The notes: generated by a model not told the origin, from the sequence alone. A stretch of 64,000 bases of DNA from Ampelocalamus luodianensis (GCA_036346255.1 CM070633.1:10106001-10170000); one strand, 5' to 3'; shown: positions 11,001-22,668, numbered from the stretch's first letter. Numbers and translations: made by a program.

Positions 11001-14000
11001 CCACTTTCATGATTCACAGCTGACCTAGAAAAGGAGCCTGCATGGACAGCCAGGAATATCAGCTTTATAAAGCCTAGCTCTAGTAACTAAACATTGTAAT
11101 TTTCTTGTAAAGACTAGAGAATAACAGAGGAATGAAGTAGCATGGATATTTCTCATTAGATATGTTAATATTTTACCTGTAGCAGGGTATGCAGAAAAGA
11201 ATGAACCACATATATTTTCTATGCCAAGACCAAATAACTGTGACAAAATAAAACATGATCGGATGAGTTAAGTTTGAACAAATGAGAATATTAGGGATAA
11301 ACAGAGAACAAATCCTACCATATACAAATGCATACAGAGTTTATTTGTTTTGCAATCTTGGTAAACTGCTGAATCTTAAAAGCATCTGTTAAACAGCATG
11401 GTATGACTTGAATTGAATAGGTTGTAGCTGTGGTAGCCTGGGGGTTTCGGCCGATACTTTCGGCGTCCCGGAGCTGTGGTGGCTACCGGTCGATGGCAGA
11501 TAGGAGAAGGGGGATTCGGGAGTTGGAGAAGGAGATTGGGAAATTGGAGATTTCTTTATTGATTGATCTCAACTGATTCGGTTGCCTCTCTTTGAATAGA
11601 GACATCCCCTAACAAACATATCTAAATTAGGAACTAATATGTATCAGAGAAGAAAACTACTAATCTTAACGTAACTAACTCAATCTCTTAACTAACTCGA
11701 ACTCTATTGCCTTTGAATCGCCACACAAGCAACTAATGTCGTGTGGCCATGTTCTGGACAAGCGCACGCCGTGGCCCACGTCAACAGCAGGGGATTCCCA
11801 ATGCGAGCAGCCATGGGGCGGCAGGCAAGGGGATGGTCGGCCTACCAACCAGATTGGCGTGCCCCCGTGCGGCTAGCTCCCGACAGTGGAACAACCGGTA
11901 TCTTCATCCAGAGTTCGTACGCGTGGGCCAGACTCAGGGCGACCTAAAGATCAGCTGGATTCTGCAACTCGACATCAATGCGCAGTTGGTCAGGAAGGCC
12001 GATGGTGAAGAGTTGCATCTGGTGCATCGGCGTCAAGGCTTCCTGCGGCATAGGAGTGCCAGGAAGTGGTCGATGTACTCCTGAACTGAGTTGACGCAAG
12101 GCAGCTGGGCCAATGCGCCGAGGGGATTGCTTCAGATTGGCGGTCCAAACCGAAGGTGATATGGTTCCTTGAGGCGAGAACAAGAAGGTATGCCCGTGTC
12201 GCGCTCCAATTGAAAATACCAATGTTGAGCAATGCTAGTGAGGTGATAGGAAGCCAGCCACACCTTGTTCGATTCGACCGCACGTTGACCGCAGAAGAAT
12301 TGTTCAAAGCGGTTGATCCATACCAAGGGATCATCTTTGCCATCATAGGTAGGAAATTCTAGTTTGTGGTAGCGTGCAATGCCAAGAGCATTGCCATGAT
12401 CTGGTTGTGGGGGTATCGGGTAAGCAGCGGAAAGGTGGTGATGGTGTTGATCTTGTGAAAGGGGTGGGAATTGGGTAGGGGGATAGGGTGGTGCGGCTGG
12501 GAGGTGCATGTATGTGGGCAGTGTATGCTGATGCGGAGTGGTTGGGGGCGGCGGTGGTGGTGGCAAAGAGTTGATGGTGAACGGGAACGGTGGTAGCGGT
12601 TGATGGTGCAGAGGTCGCCTGTCCCTCAGGCAAAAAATTTGTTGGAGCAGCCCATGGATGCAAACCAGATGGCGGTGACAAAAGACCCAGAAGGTCTACT
12701 GCGGGACACTTCTCGACGGCTGTCAAACGATTAGCAATGTCTCCCATCTGCTAGTGCATCCCTTCCATGCACATCGTCAATGCCTAGATGGACTGCATGA
12801 GTTGCGCCATGGAGACCTCGTTGCTAGCTTCGTCGGATCCCGGCATTGATGCTGCCGGTAGTGGCTCTGATTTCAAATTCGTATGATGTGAATTGCGTAG
12901 GTTGTAGCTGTGGTAGACTGGGGGTTTTGGCCGATACTTTCGACGTCCCGGAGCCGTGGTGGCTACCGGTCAGCGGCAGGTAGGGGAAGGGGGGTTTGGG
13001 AGTTTGGAGGAGATTGGGAAATTGGAGATTTCTTTATTAATTGATTTCAACTGATTTGGCTGCCTCTCTTTAAATAGAGACATCCCCTAACAAGCATATC
13101 TAATTTAGGAACTAATATGTATCAGAGAAGGAAACTACTGATCTTAACGTAACTAACTTAAATCTCTTAACTGACTCGAACTCTATTGCCTTAGAAATGC
13201 CGCACAAGCAACCAATGCTGTGCGGGCATGTCCTGGATGTGCACACACCGTGGCCCATGTCGACGCTAGGGGATTCCCTAGATAACACAACACTTGAGAT
13301 TTGTGGAATAATTGACTTGAGATATTCATACACTCTAGAATTAATAATCACTAAGTTTAACTTTCTGTAGTAAACAATTAGGACAGATGTCTGGATCACA
13401 CTAGCTTTTACAAGGCATGCTTTGATGTAACATTGTCATTCTCATATTTGAAATGATCATACAGTTATTTAAACAAAAAGTCAAAAAATAACCGAAAAAA
13501 CAAATGGGAGCTAAATTACATCTTTTCATTTCTTGACAGATCACTGTTCATATTTTTTTTACTATGGTAACATACAAACTCAAAATCTTATTACAATTTA
13601 GTTGACTATGCCTGTCTCGACTAGTTATTATATAACATGATAAAATATAAAGAAAAAAATTATAAGTATGACTAAGCCTGTAGAAGAAGTGCTTTAGTCT
13701 ACTATTATTACCTCCTCTAACATACTGTGCATGAAAACACAGTTTATAATAACATAACATGAAAAATATAAAGAAAATTGCATTTGTAGCAACAAACCGG
13801 AGCAGCTTCTACCAACAATAACTAGTTAGGTTAGTCAATGGTTCATGGCTAACCTCTTTGTTGGAGTCCAACTCATAGCCATTCTTCGCAGCCAAAGCTT
13901 TAGCAATCCCAACAGATTCCTAAAATTGTATGGTACAAATGTTTAATGGCCACTAAAGAAAGTTCCAAAAAACGATACCAAGAATTTTTTTTTTTTTACC

Positions 14001-17000
14001 AAAATGGCAACACCAGTTATAAGTACTGCAGTTGGCATTAGGGACCACAGATGTTCAAATCCTCGAGGAACGGAGAACTTGGGAAGGCCTTGCGGTATTT
14101 CACCTACCTAGGCACTCAAGAAATAGAGGATTACTTGTGATGTAGTTATTCATCATAATGTGTGATGCAAGATAATGAATTACGTTCGATCAAATAAAAA
14201 ACCACCCAGACTTGTTTTGCCAAATGACAATCAACATAAAAGTTGATTGTGGCAGACCATCAACAGTGAGAACTGATAACGAGTGAACAATTAACAATTA
14301 CAATCAACACACATGTGAGTATAAAAAGCATCTGAATACCACACCTCACACATGTAGTATTTGCATTTGATTTTTAGAGAATATCCTATTAAAAAAACTG
14401 TCTGAACACTCGTTATAATCATAAGATTTGCTGATATTTTACAACACGCGTGCACACACACACACACAAATACACAATCATCAAAAACTCAGAGAACACA
14501 TGCAACATCATAATAAAGTCAAATGAACAACAAAATAGCGCACCAATGTAGATGTTTCATACAACTTTTACTGTGTTGTGTGTACCATCATTAATAAGCT
14601 TTTTATTTTTGCACTGCTTGATCATTTCATAACAATAAAACTAAGCATTTGTTTTGAGTAAAACAACCAACCTTTTTTTTAGGAAGAGTAAGGGGTTTAA
14701 TAACCCTCTCATAGGCATAAGTCCATACCATTACAGAATATTATTATCCAAATAAGTTTATTCTGATAAAGCACATGCATAGTTCATATTTGTGGCAGGT
14801 GGATAGCAGTATATAAATTTGTGAGAGAATAATATAAGGAACTTAACTTACCACTGATATGGCAGGTGGATGGAAAATTTTGACAAAAATTGTTCCAAGA
14901 ACAACAGCTGTAAGGGGACCAGAAACTCTTAGGAAACGCAATCTTTTATTTGATTTTCCCTGTAAAGTTTTAGAGGTCATAAAAATGACAAATTTATTTG
15001 AATGTGATATTTTGATATTTTGCATCAAACAGGTAACTGAAGAATAAAGGTGATAAATAAAGAAATGGAAACTCACTAAATTTTTCATTATTAGAAGAAT
15101 AGCAAGAAACAATGATCCCATTACAAATGGAGGCCAGGAGAACTGCAAAAATGCACTGCTATATTAAGTTAGTGATAAAGTGTAATTCAAATACCAGAAA
15201 GAATACCACGATCTGAAAGAAACATACAAGCAATCTTAATGTATGCAGTGTGCCTAAGGAAAGGTTGATTAGTGCTGTCTAATCTATATGAATGGCAGAG
15301 ATTAAGCCTTAAAAACAGTTAACTATAGTCAAAATAAAGCATTCACCTTTTTATTGTTCAAAGGAAAATTCTGGTTTCACTTAATTAATTCGGTAATCAG
15401 AGATTTGAAGTAAGTGTCCTCGGAAAAAAAAGATTTGAAGTTCGATATGATTAGCACAAATAGTGAAACGGAACAAAATGAGATGTGAGAAATAATTACA
15501 GAATGAAGGTGTTTGTGGGAAGTTCTAATTATACAAGGTTTCATCCCAGTGACACAGTTTTCCTGTCAGTGTAGCAGCAGATATGATAATGCTCCCGAGG
15601 CACATACCCATAGGATACAGTGTCACACAGATGTGAATCCAAGTTTTGGATGTGCTAAGTCTGGGGGAAAACACAGCAGTGTCACACAGATGTGAATCCA
15701 AGTTTTGGATGTGCTAAGTCCGGGGAAAAACACAGCTTTACATACTTTATAGAATAAAGATAATAAAAGGCAAACAAACAACAAAAGCTCTGATACAAAA
15801 TCTGCCCTAGCCATGTGCATATCACAGATGTCACAATGTAAAAGCCTAAAAGGCACAGCCAATGGTACATGTTTGTCTAAGCACTCTGCATCTTAAAGAA
15901 AACAGGGATAAAGATGCATGCTGACAGAGGTAACAAGAAAAATGATGGACACTAGAAAGCCCACCTGATCTATTCCTGCAATTATACTCTCAATTAGTGG
16001 GATAATTTTGCTGCTTCTTGTAACACTGTAACCTAAGAAATACTTGATCTGGGACAAAGCAATTACAATTGCTGAAGCTGTAGTGAATCCAGATATTACA
16101 GAATGGCTAATGAAACGAATAAGCCAACCAAGCCTATAAAGAAAAAAACACATCAATAGGTTGCGCAACCTCAATAAAAATCAGCCTTACAGCCCCCCCC
16201 CCAAACACCCACCCACCAAAAAAAAGACTATTAAGTCTAAATATACAGGCGAACCTGCACCATAAGTCCCTGTAACTTGAGAAAAGGGGCATTTGGGCCC
16301 ATCTACTTACAAAAGTAGGACTTAAGTCGCTATACTAGTACCAAAGGAGCATTTTAGGTCCCTCAAGGTCCAATTGTTCATTTTGTAGAAAACCAAAAAA
16401 GACAAGCAATACGTGTGAATAGTTAATATTGTAGTGCTTGCCTTTTTGGGTTCTCTACATAGATGAATTTGACCATGGAATTCGGCATGTGTGCAACATG
16501 ACATTCATTATGTCTATGTTTTGTTTTTCAAAAAAAATCGAACACTGCATCACGAACTTCTCACAAATGTTTACCAAAGGGGATGTTTTGCTGATAGGGC
16601 CAACAAGTAATTCCCATTGTTATATAACTATAAACAGGTAATGCTAATTACTTTAGGATGTTCAATATGTTATTTGCATGCGCTTCGTGCCCCCTACAAC
16701 TTTGCTTACAATGACTTTTCTTACGTTTGCATGGGCACACATGGCTGTACCTATGATCCAATGGCAAGGATGCATGATCTGCATGTGGGGTAACTGCAAA
16801 TTTAGTGGCACGTGAACAAGAGTTGGCTTTGAAATTTGAAGATGAGGCTGCAGTGTAGGTTTGGCTTTATACTTGATGTAACAGCAGAGCATTCAGCTTC
16901 TGGGTGGAAGAAGTCAAGTGGTATGACTACAAAGTTGTATTTGTCACCCAGAAAGAGCAACAGAACAATAAACCACACAAGAGTTGACCAACTTTATAGC

Positions 17001-19686
17001 CGTAAAACAATCAAGGACACAAATTGCTCCATTTTTACAAAGAAAGGACTTAAAGTTCGTGTTAGGAAGTAGAGGGACCTAAATGCTCCCTTTCTAAATG
17101 TACAAGCACGTAGGTGTAGCTTTTGTAAGTAGAGGGATCCATATGCTCCTTTTTCTCAAAGTACACGGACTTCAGGTGCATTTTTGCCAAAAAAATCACA
17201 AGGGATATCACCTTAGTCCTTTGGTAAAACTCTAGTAAAAGCTAGAGGGTTAAACATTTAAGATATACACATTGTTATATTGCTAATACGATTCATAAGT
17301 GTTAAAGCATAGAACAAGGATGAATATGCATACATGTTTGCATGTTTATTCTCTATAGAGGTCAAGTTCAATGCTTCAAAAATTCAAATGCTCCTAAATG
17401 AATAGACATGAACTCCAATTTTCCTGAGTAAACAGAATTACCTTAGTAATCCCATCAAGCATTCCAATATCCCAACCATGAAAGCCAATAATATGGCTAA
17501 TTCCGTGTACAGCTCACTAGATGAATTAACTATACCCCCAAGAACATTGGACACTAGCAGAGAGACAAGTGCCACTGGACCTACTGCTAATTGTCGTGAG
17601 GACCCAAAAATTGCATAGACAAATAGCGGGACAAATCCTGTGTCTGTTCAGCACCATGGAAATGAAAACAAAGAATTTGCATCAACTATTAAGCTCATTT
17701 GGGAACATAAAAGAACAACATAAGGAGCTGTAAAGATGTAAAAACTTACAGAGCCCATAAATCGGGTGAAGCCCAGCCAGCTTTGCATATGACATTGCCT
17801 ACAATACAGTACAAGAAATGATTATGTTCTGATTTCAGAAAGAAAGTACAGTGGATTGTCAGGTGACAAATGTTGGGACTTGGGAGCGAAGGCGGACGGG
17901 AAGAATCAATTCGGGGGGATGAGGGTTGCGTCGGGAGGCCATGGTGAAGTACAGCTAGGATAAACCCTAGCCGCCGGAGGAGGACAGGGGAAAGAGCCGG
18001 CAGGAGACCAGGGGATGGCGCAAGGGGATTGGGTAATTTCCCAATCCTTTTGCTGATTTTCTATTAACTGCATATCCTCTATATATAGTAGTACACTTGA
18101 TTTAGAATGGAAGGTATTATCCTTCCTTAGCTAGCACTCTTCCCTAAAGGGGACTTTCTTAATTGAAACCTTTGTAATTGCAACTTCCTAAAGAGATAAA
18201 ACAGAATCAAAACTTCCTAAAGAGATAAAACAGAATCAAATCAGCCGTCAGGGCTGATTGCTTCTGCGCCTAGGGCCGGCTGCCCCTTCACCTTGTGTTG
18301 CCGGCCATAGACGTGACCCTACATGACAGGATGGAGGGCACAAATCGAAAACAAACCCGAAATAGATACTTGTCTAGTGGCAAGTTTTGTTACTAATTTG
18401 TACGATAATTAGGAGAAGTCATGTGGCAAAATTTAGATAATGCGCACACTTGTTCAATAGAAATCGGCAGGGAGAGCAAATAAGTCCAGCTAATTTATCT
18501 GATTGGATGTAGCATTGTAGCTTCAACTGTCATAGTCCTCAGCATTCTCATTCACTAAAATTTATAAATGAAACAGAAAGTGTTGAAAAATGTGCATCCC
18601 CAAAAGAAAGCCAATTTGAGATAGCCATTTGACGAGTTCAACTTATGTGAAGGATGCGTCCGCTCGCAACTAATCAAGAAACAGAAGCCTATCAGCCAGA
18701 AAAGATGGCATGAAAACATTGTGTTTGCCAACAGGCAAACCAACCTAATTGCTCAAATTGCAATTTTGCATTGTGCTAACAGTGGGTGTAGCGGACTAGC
18801 CATTTAAGGAAGCTCTATGATTAATTAACCTTCCCATCTAAAACTGAATGCATTCCTGGAAACAACTCCGTACTTGGAACGATATAATTTCAAACCCACA
18901 TGCACAAAAGCATGGTTCCATTCAATAATAGTGACGTGTGCAAACAACAAATATATGGGATCCACGAATTGCTTATAATAGCACTCCCTTGTGCACTTAA
19001 ATAACTCAATTAAACTGTGTCTACGCATTTAGATCTCAGAACTAGCGATCACCAAGCTCCAAACTACCCAACAATAATAGCATTTTAAAACAACCTGTAA
19101 CCGTTTCCGCAGAAAAGAACAACCTAGCATACTTTAAGACAAGCAAGAGAGCAACCAATAAATTAACAAGCTCGATCAGGAGCCAAAAGATTCAGCTAAT
19201 CCCAAGGGACATTTATTTTGAGCAATCGAAATCTCCAGGGAGTTGATCATTACAACATCTTAGAATGGTAAGAGCAAAAAAGAAAAACACACCTAACAAG
19301 TTGAAATCACGATTTCTTCCAGAAAATGATCAATCCTTACATAGCAATACAAAATATTGCGAATGATGAGCGTAAAAGGCTACCTGGGGCACAAGCATGA
19401 CGCCGACGGTCACGCCGGCGGCGAGGTCGGCCTGGAGGTCCTCCTTCCATCTGTACCTCCGCATCCACGCCAAGCAAGGGAGAGCCGCTTCCGCCCATTC
19501 CCACGGCCCCATCCCCCGCGTCCTCTCCACCGCCACCGACCACAACGACGGCGAGGAGGAGGCCGACCCCCGCGCCGCCGCCTCCTGCGGGTGCCGCAGC
19601 GGTATCACCCTCACCGACCTCCCGCCTCCCGAAGCGACGGCGGCGAGCTCACCGGAGCTCGCCGACGCGTATGACGACTTCTCCAT
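5021..19686 (-). CDS. SULTR4;1: SULTR4-type sulfate transporter, 17 exons, intact
   Basis: Seventeen exons with GT-AG borders join into 2091 nt (696 residues plus TAA): 19686-19384, 17798-17750, 17643-17442, 16133-15965, 15142-15077, 14959-14852, 14107-14000, 13919-13854, 11237-11177, 11037-10910, 10179-10138, 9513-9397, 9300-9249, 9031-8893, 8801-8716, 5558-5482, 5338-5021. Every exon phase fits. Residues 1-75 are Ser/Ala-rich, possibly a targeting region. The SLC26 membrane core runs from about 76 to 490 and contains PIYGLY at the exon 2/3 junction and SFSRSAVNHESGAKTG around 379-394. A STAS domain follows at about 513-640, with IDSSA in exon 16 and LLLSRSG in exon 17. Group 4 plant SULTRs are known to export sulfate from the vacuole through the tonoplast; older annotations say chloroplast. 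The start was chosen at MEKSS because the upstream frame is unlike the family. Introns are swollen by transposons, but no exon is broken. Confidence 0.93.
5700..8690 (+). mobile_element. Old LTR fragment in intron 15, related to LTR X
   Basis: On the plus strand, 8345-8660 (gcttagacatgcaagtctag, then gatggtgctttgtgcacgag, then attaaggaccgaac) matches the minus strand of LTR X around 36880-37150, though diverged. Upstream are a CCGTTGGAT/ATCCAACGG palindrome (7231-7252), a GC-rich leader-like part (6040-6900) and four loose repeats of a 'ataactcc' module (7400-7990). Ends are approximate and no TSD was identified. No coding domain is seen. It lies antisense to the transporter. Confidence 0.6.
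7231..7252. repeat. Perfect inverted repeat with AACGG cores
   Basis: Arms CCGTTGGAT and ATCCAACGG, each 9 bp, separated by the 4-nt spacer cttg. Same design as the arrays in LTR X and LTR A. Confidence 0.9.
9653..9970 (+). mobile_element. tRNA-derived SINE with 16-bp target-site duplication
   Basis: The 16-bp direct repeat agaaatgtaaagctac is perfect at 9653-9668 and 9955-9970 and brackets a body at 9669-9954. Near its 5' end are an A-box-like tggctagtgga and a B box ggttcaaaccc, as in a tRNA-type Pol III promoter. The 3' end is A-rich (cacaaaaaagaaaa). Size (about 286 bp) and A-rich tail recall the OsSN-type SINEs of rice, but the family was not checked. It lies in SULTR4 intron 11, antisense to the gene. 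The exact TSD suggests a fairly recent insertion. Confidence 0.85.
10052..10099. repeat. 24-bp tandem duplication
   Basis: Unit gtttcaaactttcaatcaag plus gtat, present twice in perfect tandem inside intron 11, just upstream of the exon 11 donor at 10138. Confidence 0.9.
10603..10704. mobile_element. Short MITE-like element
   Basis: About 102 bp with imperfect terminal inverted repeats: gggcttgtttggaacaaag at the left, and the reverse complement of gttccaaatggggcc at the right. Possible tacaa at both flanks, slightly offset. Lies in SULTR4 intron 10; the rest of that intron (10180-10909) is AT-rich with no other signal. Confidence 0.45.
11412..13292 (-). mobile_element. Non-autonomous gypsy-type LTR element in SULTR4 intron 8
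   Basis: Two direct repeats of about 401 bp (11412-11812 and 12892-13292) flank about 1.08 kb. The 5-bp repeat cttga is found at 11407-11411 and 13293-13297. On the minus strand the element begins TGTTGTGTTATC. A degenerate PBS (minus AAATCAGAGCC) follows the 5' LTR at about 12860-12878. The interior holds only a broken gag. The two LTRs differ by many substitutions, so this is an older insertion. It has the gene's own orientation. The remaining intron, 13300-13853, is AT-rich without recognisable features. Confidence 0.8.
11944..12747 (-). pseudogene. Broken gypsy gag
   Basis: The minus frame starting at 12566 has a Pro/His-rich start, then LEFPTYDGKDDPLVWINRFE and WLASYHLTSIAQHWYFQLE, which fit the retrotransposon gag capsid-like domain. 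The frame changes near 12140 and the homology continues in another frame to about 11944. No zinc knuckle, protease or polymerase follows, so it cannot support its own movement. Confidence 0.7.
14108..14851 (-). other. SULTR4 intron 6, AT-rich
   Basis: No coding signal. Contains a CA dinucleotide run at 14453-14468 and poly-T/A stretches; nothing else recognised. Confidence 0.7.
15618..15735. repeat. 59-bp tandem duplication in intron 4
   Basis: Two adjacent copies (15618-15676 and 15677-15735) starting cagtgtcacacagatgtgaa and ending aacacag, differing at about two positions (tctgggggaaa versus tccggggaaaa). Recent slippage or unequal exchange. Confidence 0.9.
16248..17188. mobile_element. 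DNA transposon-like element with long imperfect TIRs (intron 3)
   Basis: The left end (ggcgaacctgcaccataag at 16248, then acttgagaaaaggggcat and ctacttacaaaag) is repeated inverted at the right end (ctttttctcaaagtacacgg, ggtgcatttttgcc ending at 17188). The imperfect terminal repeats extend over about 65-70 bp of each side. No transposase reading frame is seen in the 0.94 kb. Long TIRs suggest a Mutator-like origin, but no clear 9-bp TSD was found, so the superfamily is uncertain. Confidence 0.65.
17871..18323. mobile_element. Small solo LTR in SULTR4 intron 1
   Basis: The segment begins TGTTGGGACTTGG and ends ACCCTACA, with tgaca following at 18324-18328 and tgaca at 17864-17868, two bases short of the left end. 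A TATA-like ctctatatatag lies near 18072. A 29-bp tandem duplication (18182-18210, 18211-18239) is inside. No internal domain or second LTR is present, so a solo LTR is the simplest reading. The rest of intron 1 (18330-19383) is AT-rich without features. Confidence 0.6.
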
Positions 19687-20218
19687 TCGATTCGAGGATC
19701 CCTTGCAAACAAACAGTTTTACTTCGGATGAATCATAAACATAAAGAAACCAAAGATGATACTTTTGGATTTGATTGCTCACCGCGCAGAACAAATTAGG
19801 CGATCGGCGTCCAGAGTGACGATGGCAGGTGGGCAGCCGAGGCGGCTCTCGTGGACGCGACACTTGAACGATGTATTGAGGTGGGCTTGAGCAAGGGGCG
19901 GCGGCGGCGCGCTGACCAGCGGGAGAGGGGTAGGAAGAGCCGAGGAGGCGGAGGAGGTCGGAGGGGATGCGAGGAGTCGAGGGGGAACCGGGGATGCTGT
20001 ACGCCTTTACGTTTCTCCGCAATATCAACGGCTGGATCATGAGAAACGATCGGACGGTCCTAATTGAGCAATGGTTGCCTGAGGTTGACTGTAGATTGAT
20101 GCTGGACGGGATATGAGGCTGCGTGCGTTCCTTTGCTGCATGATGGCGATGTACCTGGACGGGATCAGTGCACGCGTGCATTGCATTGCTTGTGGACACG
20201 GAGAAACGAAGGTCAAAG
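19687..20218 (-). promoter_or_regulatory. SULTR4 5' UTR and proximal promoter region
   Basis: Upstream of the ATG at 19686 a plausible 5' UTR intron lies at 19702-19782 (donor GCGCG then GTGAGC, acceptor TTTGCAAG). Further up the minus strand is CT- and GC-rich (19850-19990), as in many grass promoters, without a clear TATA box. The presumed promoter is bounded at about 20219 by a copia LTR. The transcription start is not determined. Confidence 0.45.
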
Positions 20219-20846
20219 TGTCAGAATGCTAATAGAGGCCGGGTTGTCGGTAAATGAAACTCTTAACTCACATATAATAAATATATAATAAATGATTGAC
20301 AAGAATAAAAGGGTGTAGTCACAGCCTTAACTCTTTATTAATCTATTTGTTTGTAGGCTTGTGTGTACAATGAAAGTCCTCTACCCCTTTAGGGCATCTC
20401 CAATAGTGCCGTCTCTAATTTTGTTATATTAACTTTACATCACCGAAAGATAGATTTAGAGATAACACCTCTAATAAACTGTCTCTAGTAAGTTGTTTAT
20501 AATATTCATGCCAAACTTATAATATTCCTACTCGTTCACCCCTCTCTCACATACACTGGTTGCTTTGTCTTGACTCGTGTGTAGAAATGATTGTTTGAAG
20601 AAGAAACGATTTTCTTTCTCTCTCATGTTTCTCTTTCTTCCACCTAGAATTTTGCTGATATGGAATGGCTGACATGGCACTATTGAAGATGTCCTTATAT
20701 AGGAGGAGGAGATACCTTTCATACATTAATAAGCAACATAAGACTAAACTAACTAATAGGCATTGTGGGCCGACAGCCCTATAAGTCTTTATTTACGTAA
20801 ATTGTCCACACATAATCAGAACTCGGAAACAGGTCGATATACAACA
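20219..20846 (-). mobile_element. Ty1/copia 3' LTR, interrupted by a MITE
   Basis: On the minus strand a PPT-like CAAGGGGGG is followed by TGTTGTATATCG at 20846, the LTR start. The LTR contains a TATA box split by the MITE and ends near ACCGACA (20245) or TCTGACA (20219). Net LTR length without the MITE is about 300-325 bp. Confidence 0.65.
20389..20697. mobile_element. PIF/Harbinger-type (Tourist-like) MITE with TTA duplication
   Basis: Body 20392-20694 (303 bp). The terminal inverted repeats are gggcatctccaatagtgcc at the left and ggcactattgaagatgtcc at the right, differing at two positions. The 3-bp tta lies at 20389-20391 and 20695-20697. TTA duplications with GG-starting TIRs are typical of PIF/Harbinger MITEs. 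No coding capacity. Confidence 0.85.
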
Positions 20847-21890
20847 CCCCCCTTGACACTTTACCAAGGTTATACTCATGTCTCATTAAAAACTTCTTCC
20901 GAAAACTCAGTAGGTAAAAATGGTAAGAAGAAAAGAGTGTATAGCTCGCATTCTTGCCATTGCACATGCTTCATCATTAAAAACCTTCGAATGAAAAACC
21001 TTCGAATGAGAAAACTCAACGGGACAAAATTCAAACAAGGGAAAAAGAGTACAAAATCTATTCACCCAATGATGAACTTATACGAAGATCATATTTACCC
21101 CCTGAAGACAACAACTCTTTATGTCTTCTCATATCAATACCACAGACTTGCTCCTTGCAGTGCCGTAGTAAACAAATCGGTAAGATTCTCACTTGATTGT
21201 ATTTTCAGTATTTCTATATTCCAATTTTCCTGCTACTCATGTGGATAGAAATGTTTAGGGGCTATATGTTTTGTCATATGCATCTTGACATAGCTATTCT
21301 TCATTTGTGCAATATAAACTATATTATCCTTATGAAGGACTGTAAGAGTTTTATCCACCTCTACACTGCAAGACTCTTGGATATAGTGAATTAGTCTTCT
21401 AATCCATATGCACTTTCGAGTTGTCTCATATATACAATGATCTCAATATGATTAGTTAACGTGATAACAATCGATTGTTTTACATATTTTCAAGAGAGAG
21501 TTGTAGAACCACTTAAAAAGACGTATCCAGACTGTGACTTGGCACTGTGGGGATTAGAAAGATAGCCAGCGCCTGAGTAACCCTTCAACCTTATATCTTG
21601 ATCCTTGGGGATAAAAGAGTCCAAGATCAGTTGTACCCCTAAGGTACCTGAGGATTCCCTTAATTCTGTTCCAATGCCTTTTCGTGGACTCGAAACTACA
21701 TCTTGCCTAGCAGTTTACTGTAAATGCAATATCAAGCTTGGTATAATTGACAAGATATAACAATACTCTAATAGGACTTAAATAAGTGGTTTCAGGCCCT
21801 AATGTATTCTTGTTTTCTCGTCTAGGTCTATATGGATCTTTCTCCACTTCTAGAGACCTAATGATCATAGGTGTACCTAGTGGATGAGAT
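20847..21890 (-). pseudogene. Ty1/copia pol remnant (RT end and RNase H)
   Basis: Minus-strand translation from about 21890 down gives a decayed copia reverse-transcriptase tail (VEKDPYRPRREN, then YLSPIRVLLYLVN, then IKGILRYLRGTTDLGLFY). Next comes an RNase H-like segment (GYLSNPHSAKSQSGYVF) and a C-terminal part with ENLTDLFT near 21180. Stops and frame shifts are scattered throughout. It ends in a polypurine tract at 20847-20856 next to the 3' LTR. The element is cut at about 21890-21907, where another LTR begins. Confidence 0.75.
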
Positions 21891-22590
21891 TTATTAAGAT
21901 AAAATCTTGTTGGGATCCGGATTTAAACATCTGAAACCCTCTGTGCGTTCTGAACTAGTCATATGATCAGTAGTTAGTTCACACAGTAAAACATCGATGA
22001 AATACCATCCATTCAATGATTTAACTAAAAATATAGCAAAATAGCAATAAACAATAATAACTGGACCTTGTGGTCAACGTTTACTTAACTTGCCACACAG
22101 GCTTAAGAAACAAATAAAACTCTTGTAGCGAAAATGAAACTTGGGGAGGCCATTTGACATGCTCACAAGCAATCAAGTAGAGAACACGTCCTAGTTCGTA
22201 AAGTCTTCAAAGAACTCCTCCTCATAGAACTCTTGAGCAGGTTGACTTTGTTTAACTGAGCAGCAAAGTTTAAAACCGTGAGTATATAAAGTACTCAGCA
22301 AGTCATAAGGAACAATATGCAATTAATATTTATGCACAGCTTGATCAAAGGAATAGCCATATGGTTCTTTTGTAGAAAGCAAGTATTGGCAACAAATATA
22401 GTAAGTATATTGTAAAACATAATTGAAAAGATATAAATAAATAAGTAAACAACTGCTTTGAAACAACTAGTGAATCTCCCATTCACTTCCCAACCAAACC
22501 ACCAAGGGAACATCACATTCACCAAGTGAACATCCTTTTCACCTTCCAACCATTTTTGTAAAAATTCTTCCTCTCGTGTGAAATCCCCAG

Positions 22591-22668
22591 GCATTGTCTA
22601 TAACCTATGACATAGTTGTTTAGACAGTTTTAACTTTGCAGAGATTGTACAACTTTACCCACAAGAAA
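22591..22668 (-). repeat. Conserved LTR palindrome block (degraded copy)
   Basis: Contains ctttgcagag (one base off the palindrome of the other copies) and acaactttacccacaag, in the same order as in LTRs A, B and X, 680-760 nt from the LTR 3' end. Confidence 0.5.

Noticed and set aside
19687..20199. Upstream in-frame extension of SULTR4 exon 1 by about 170 residues
   Set aside because: The extension resembles UTR and promoter sequence, ends at an arbitrary ATG, and the family start fits MEKSS at 19686.
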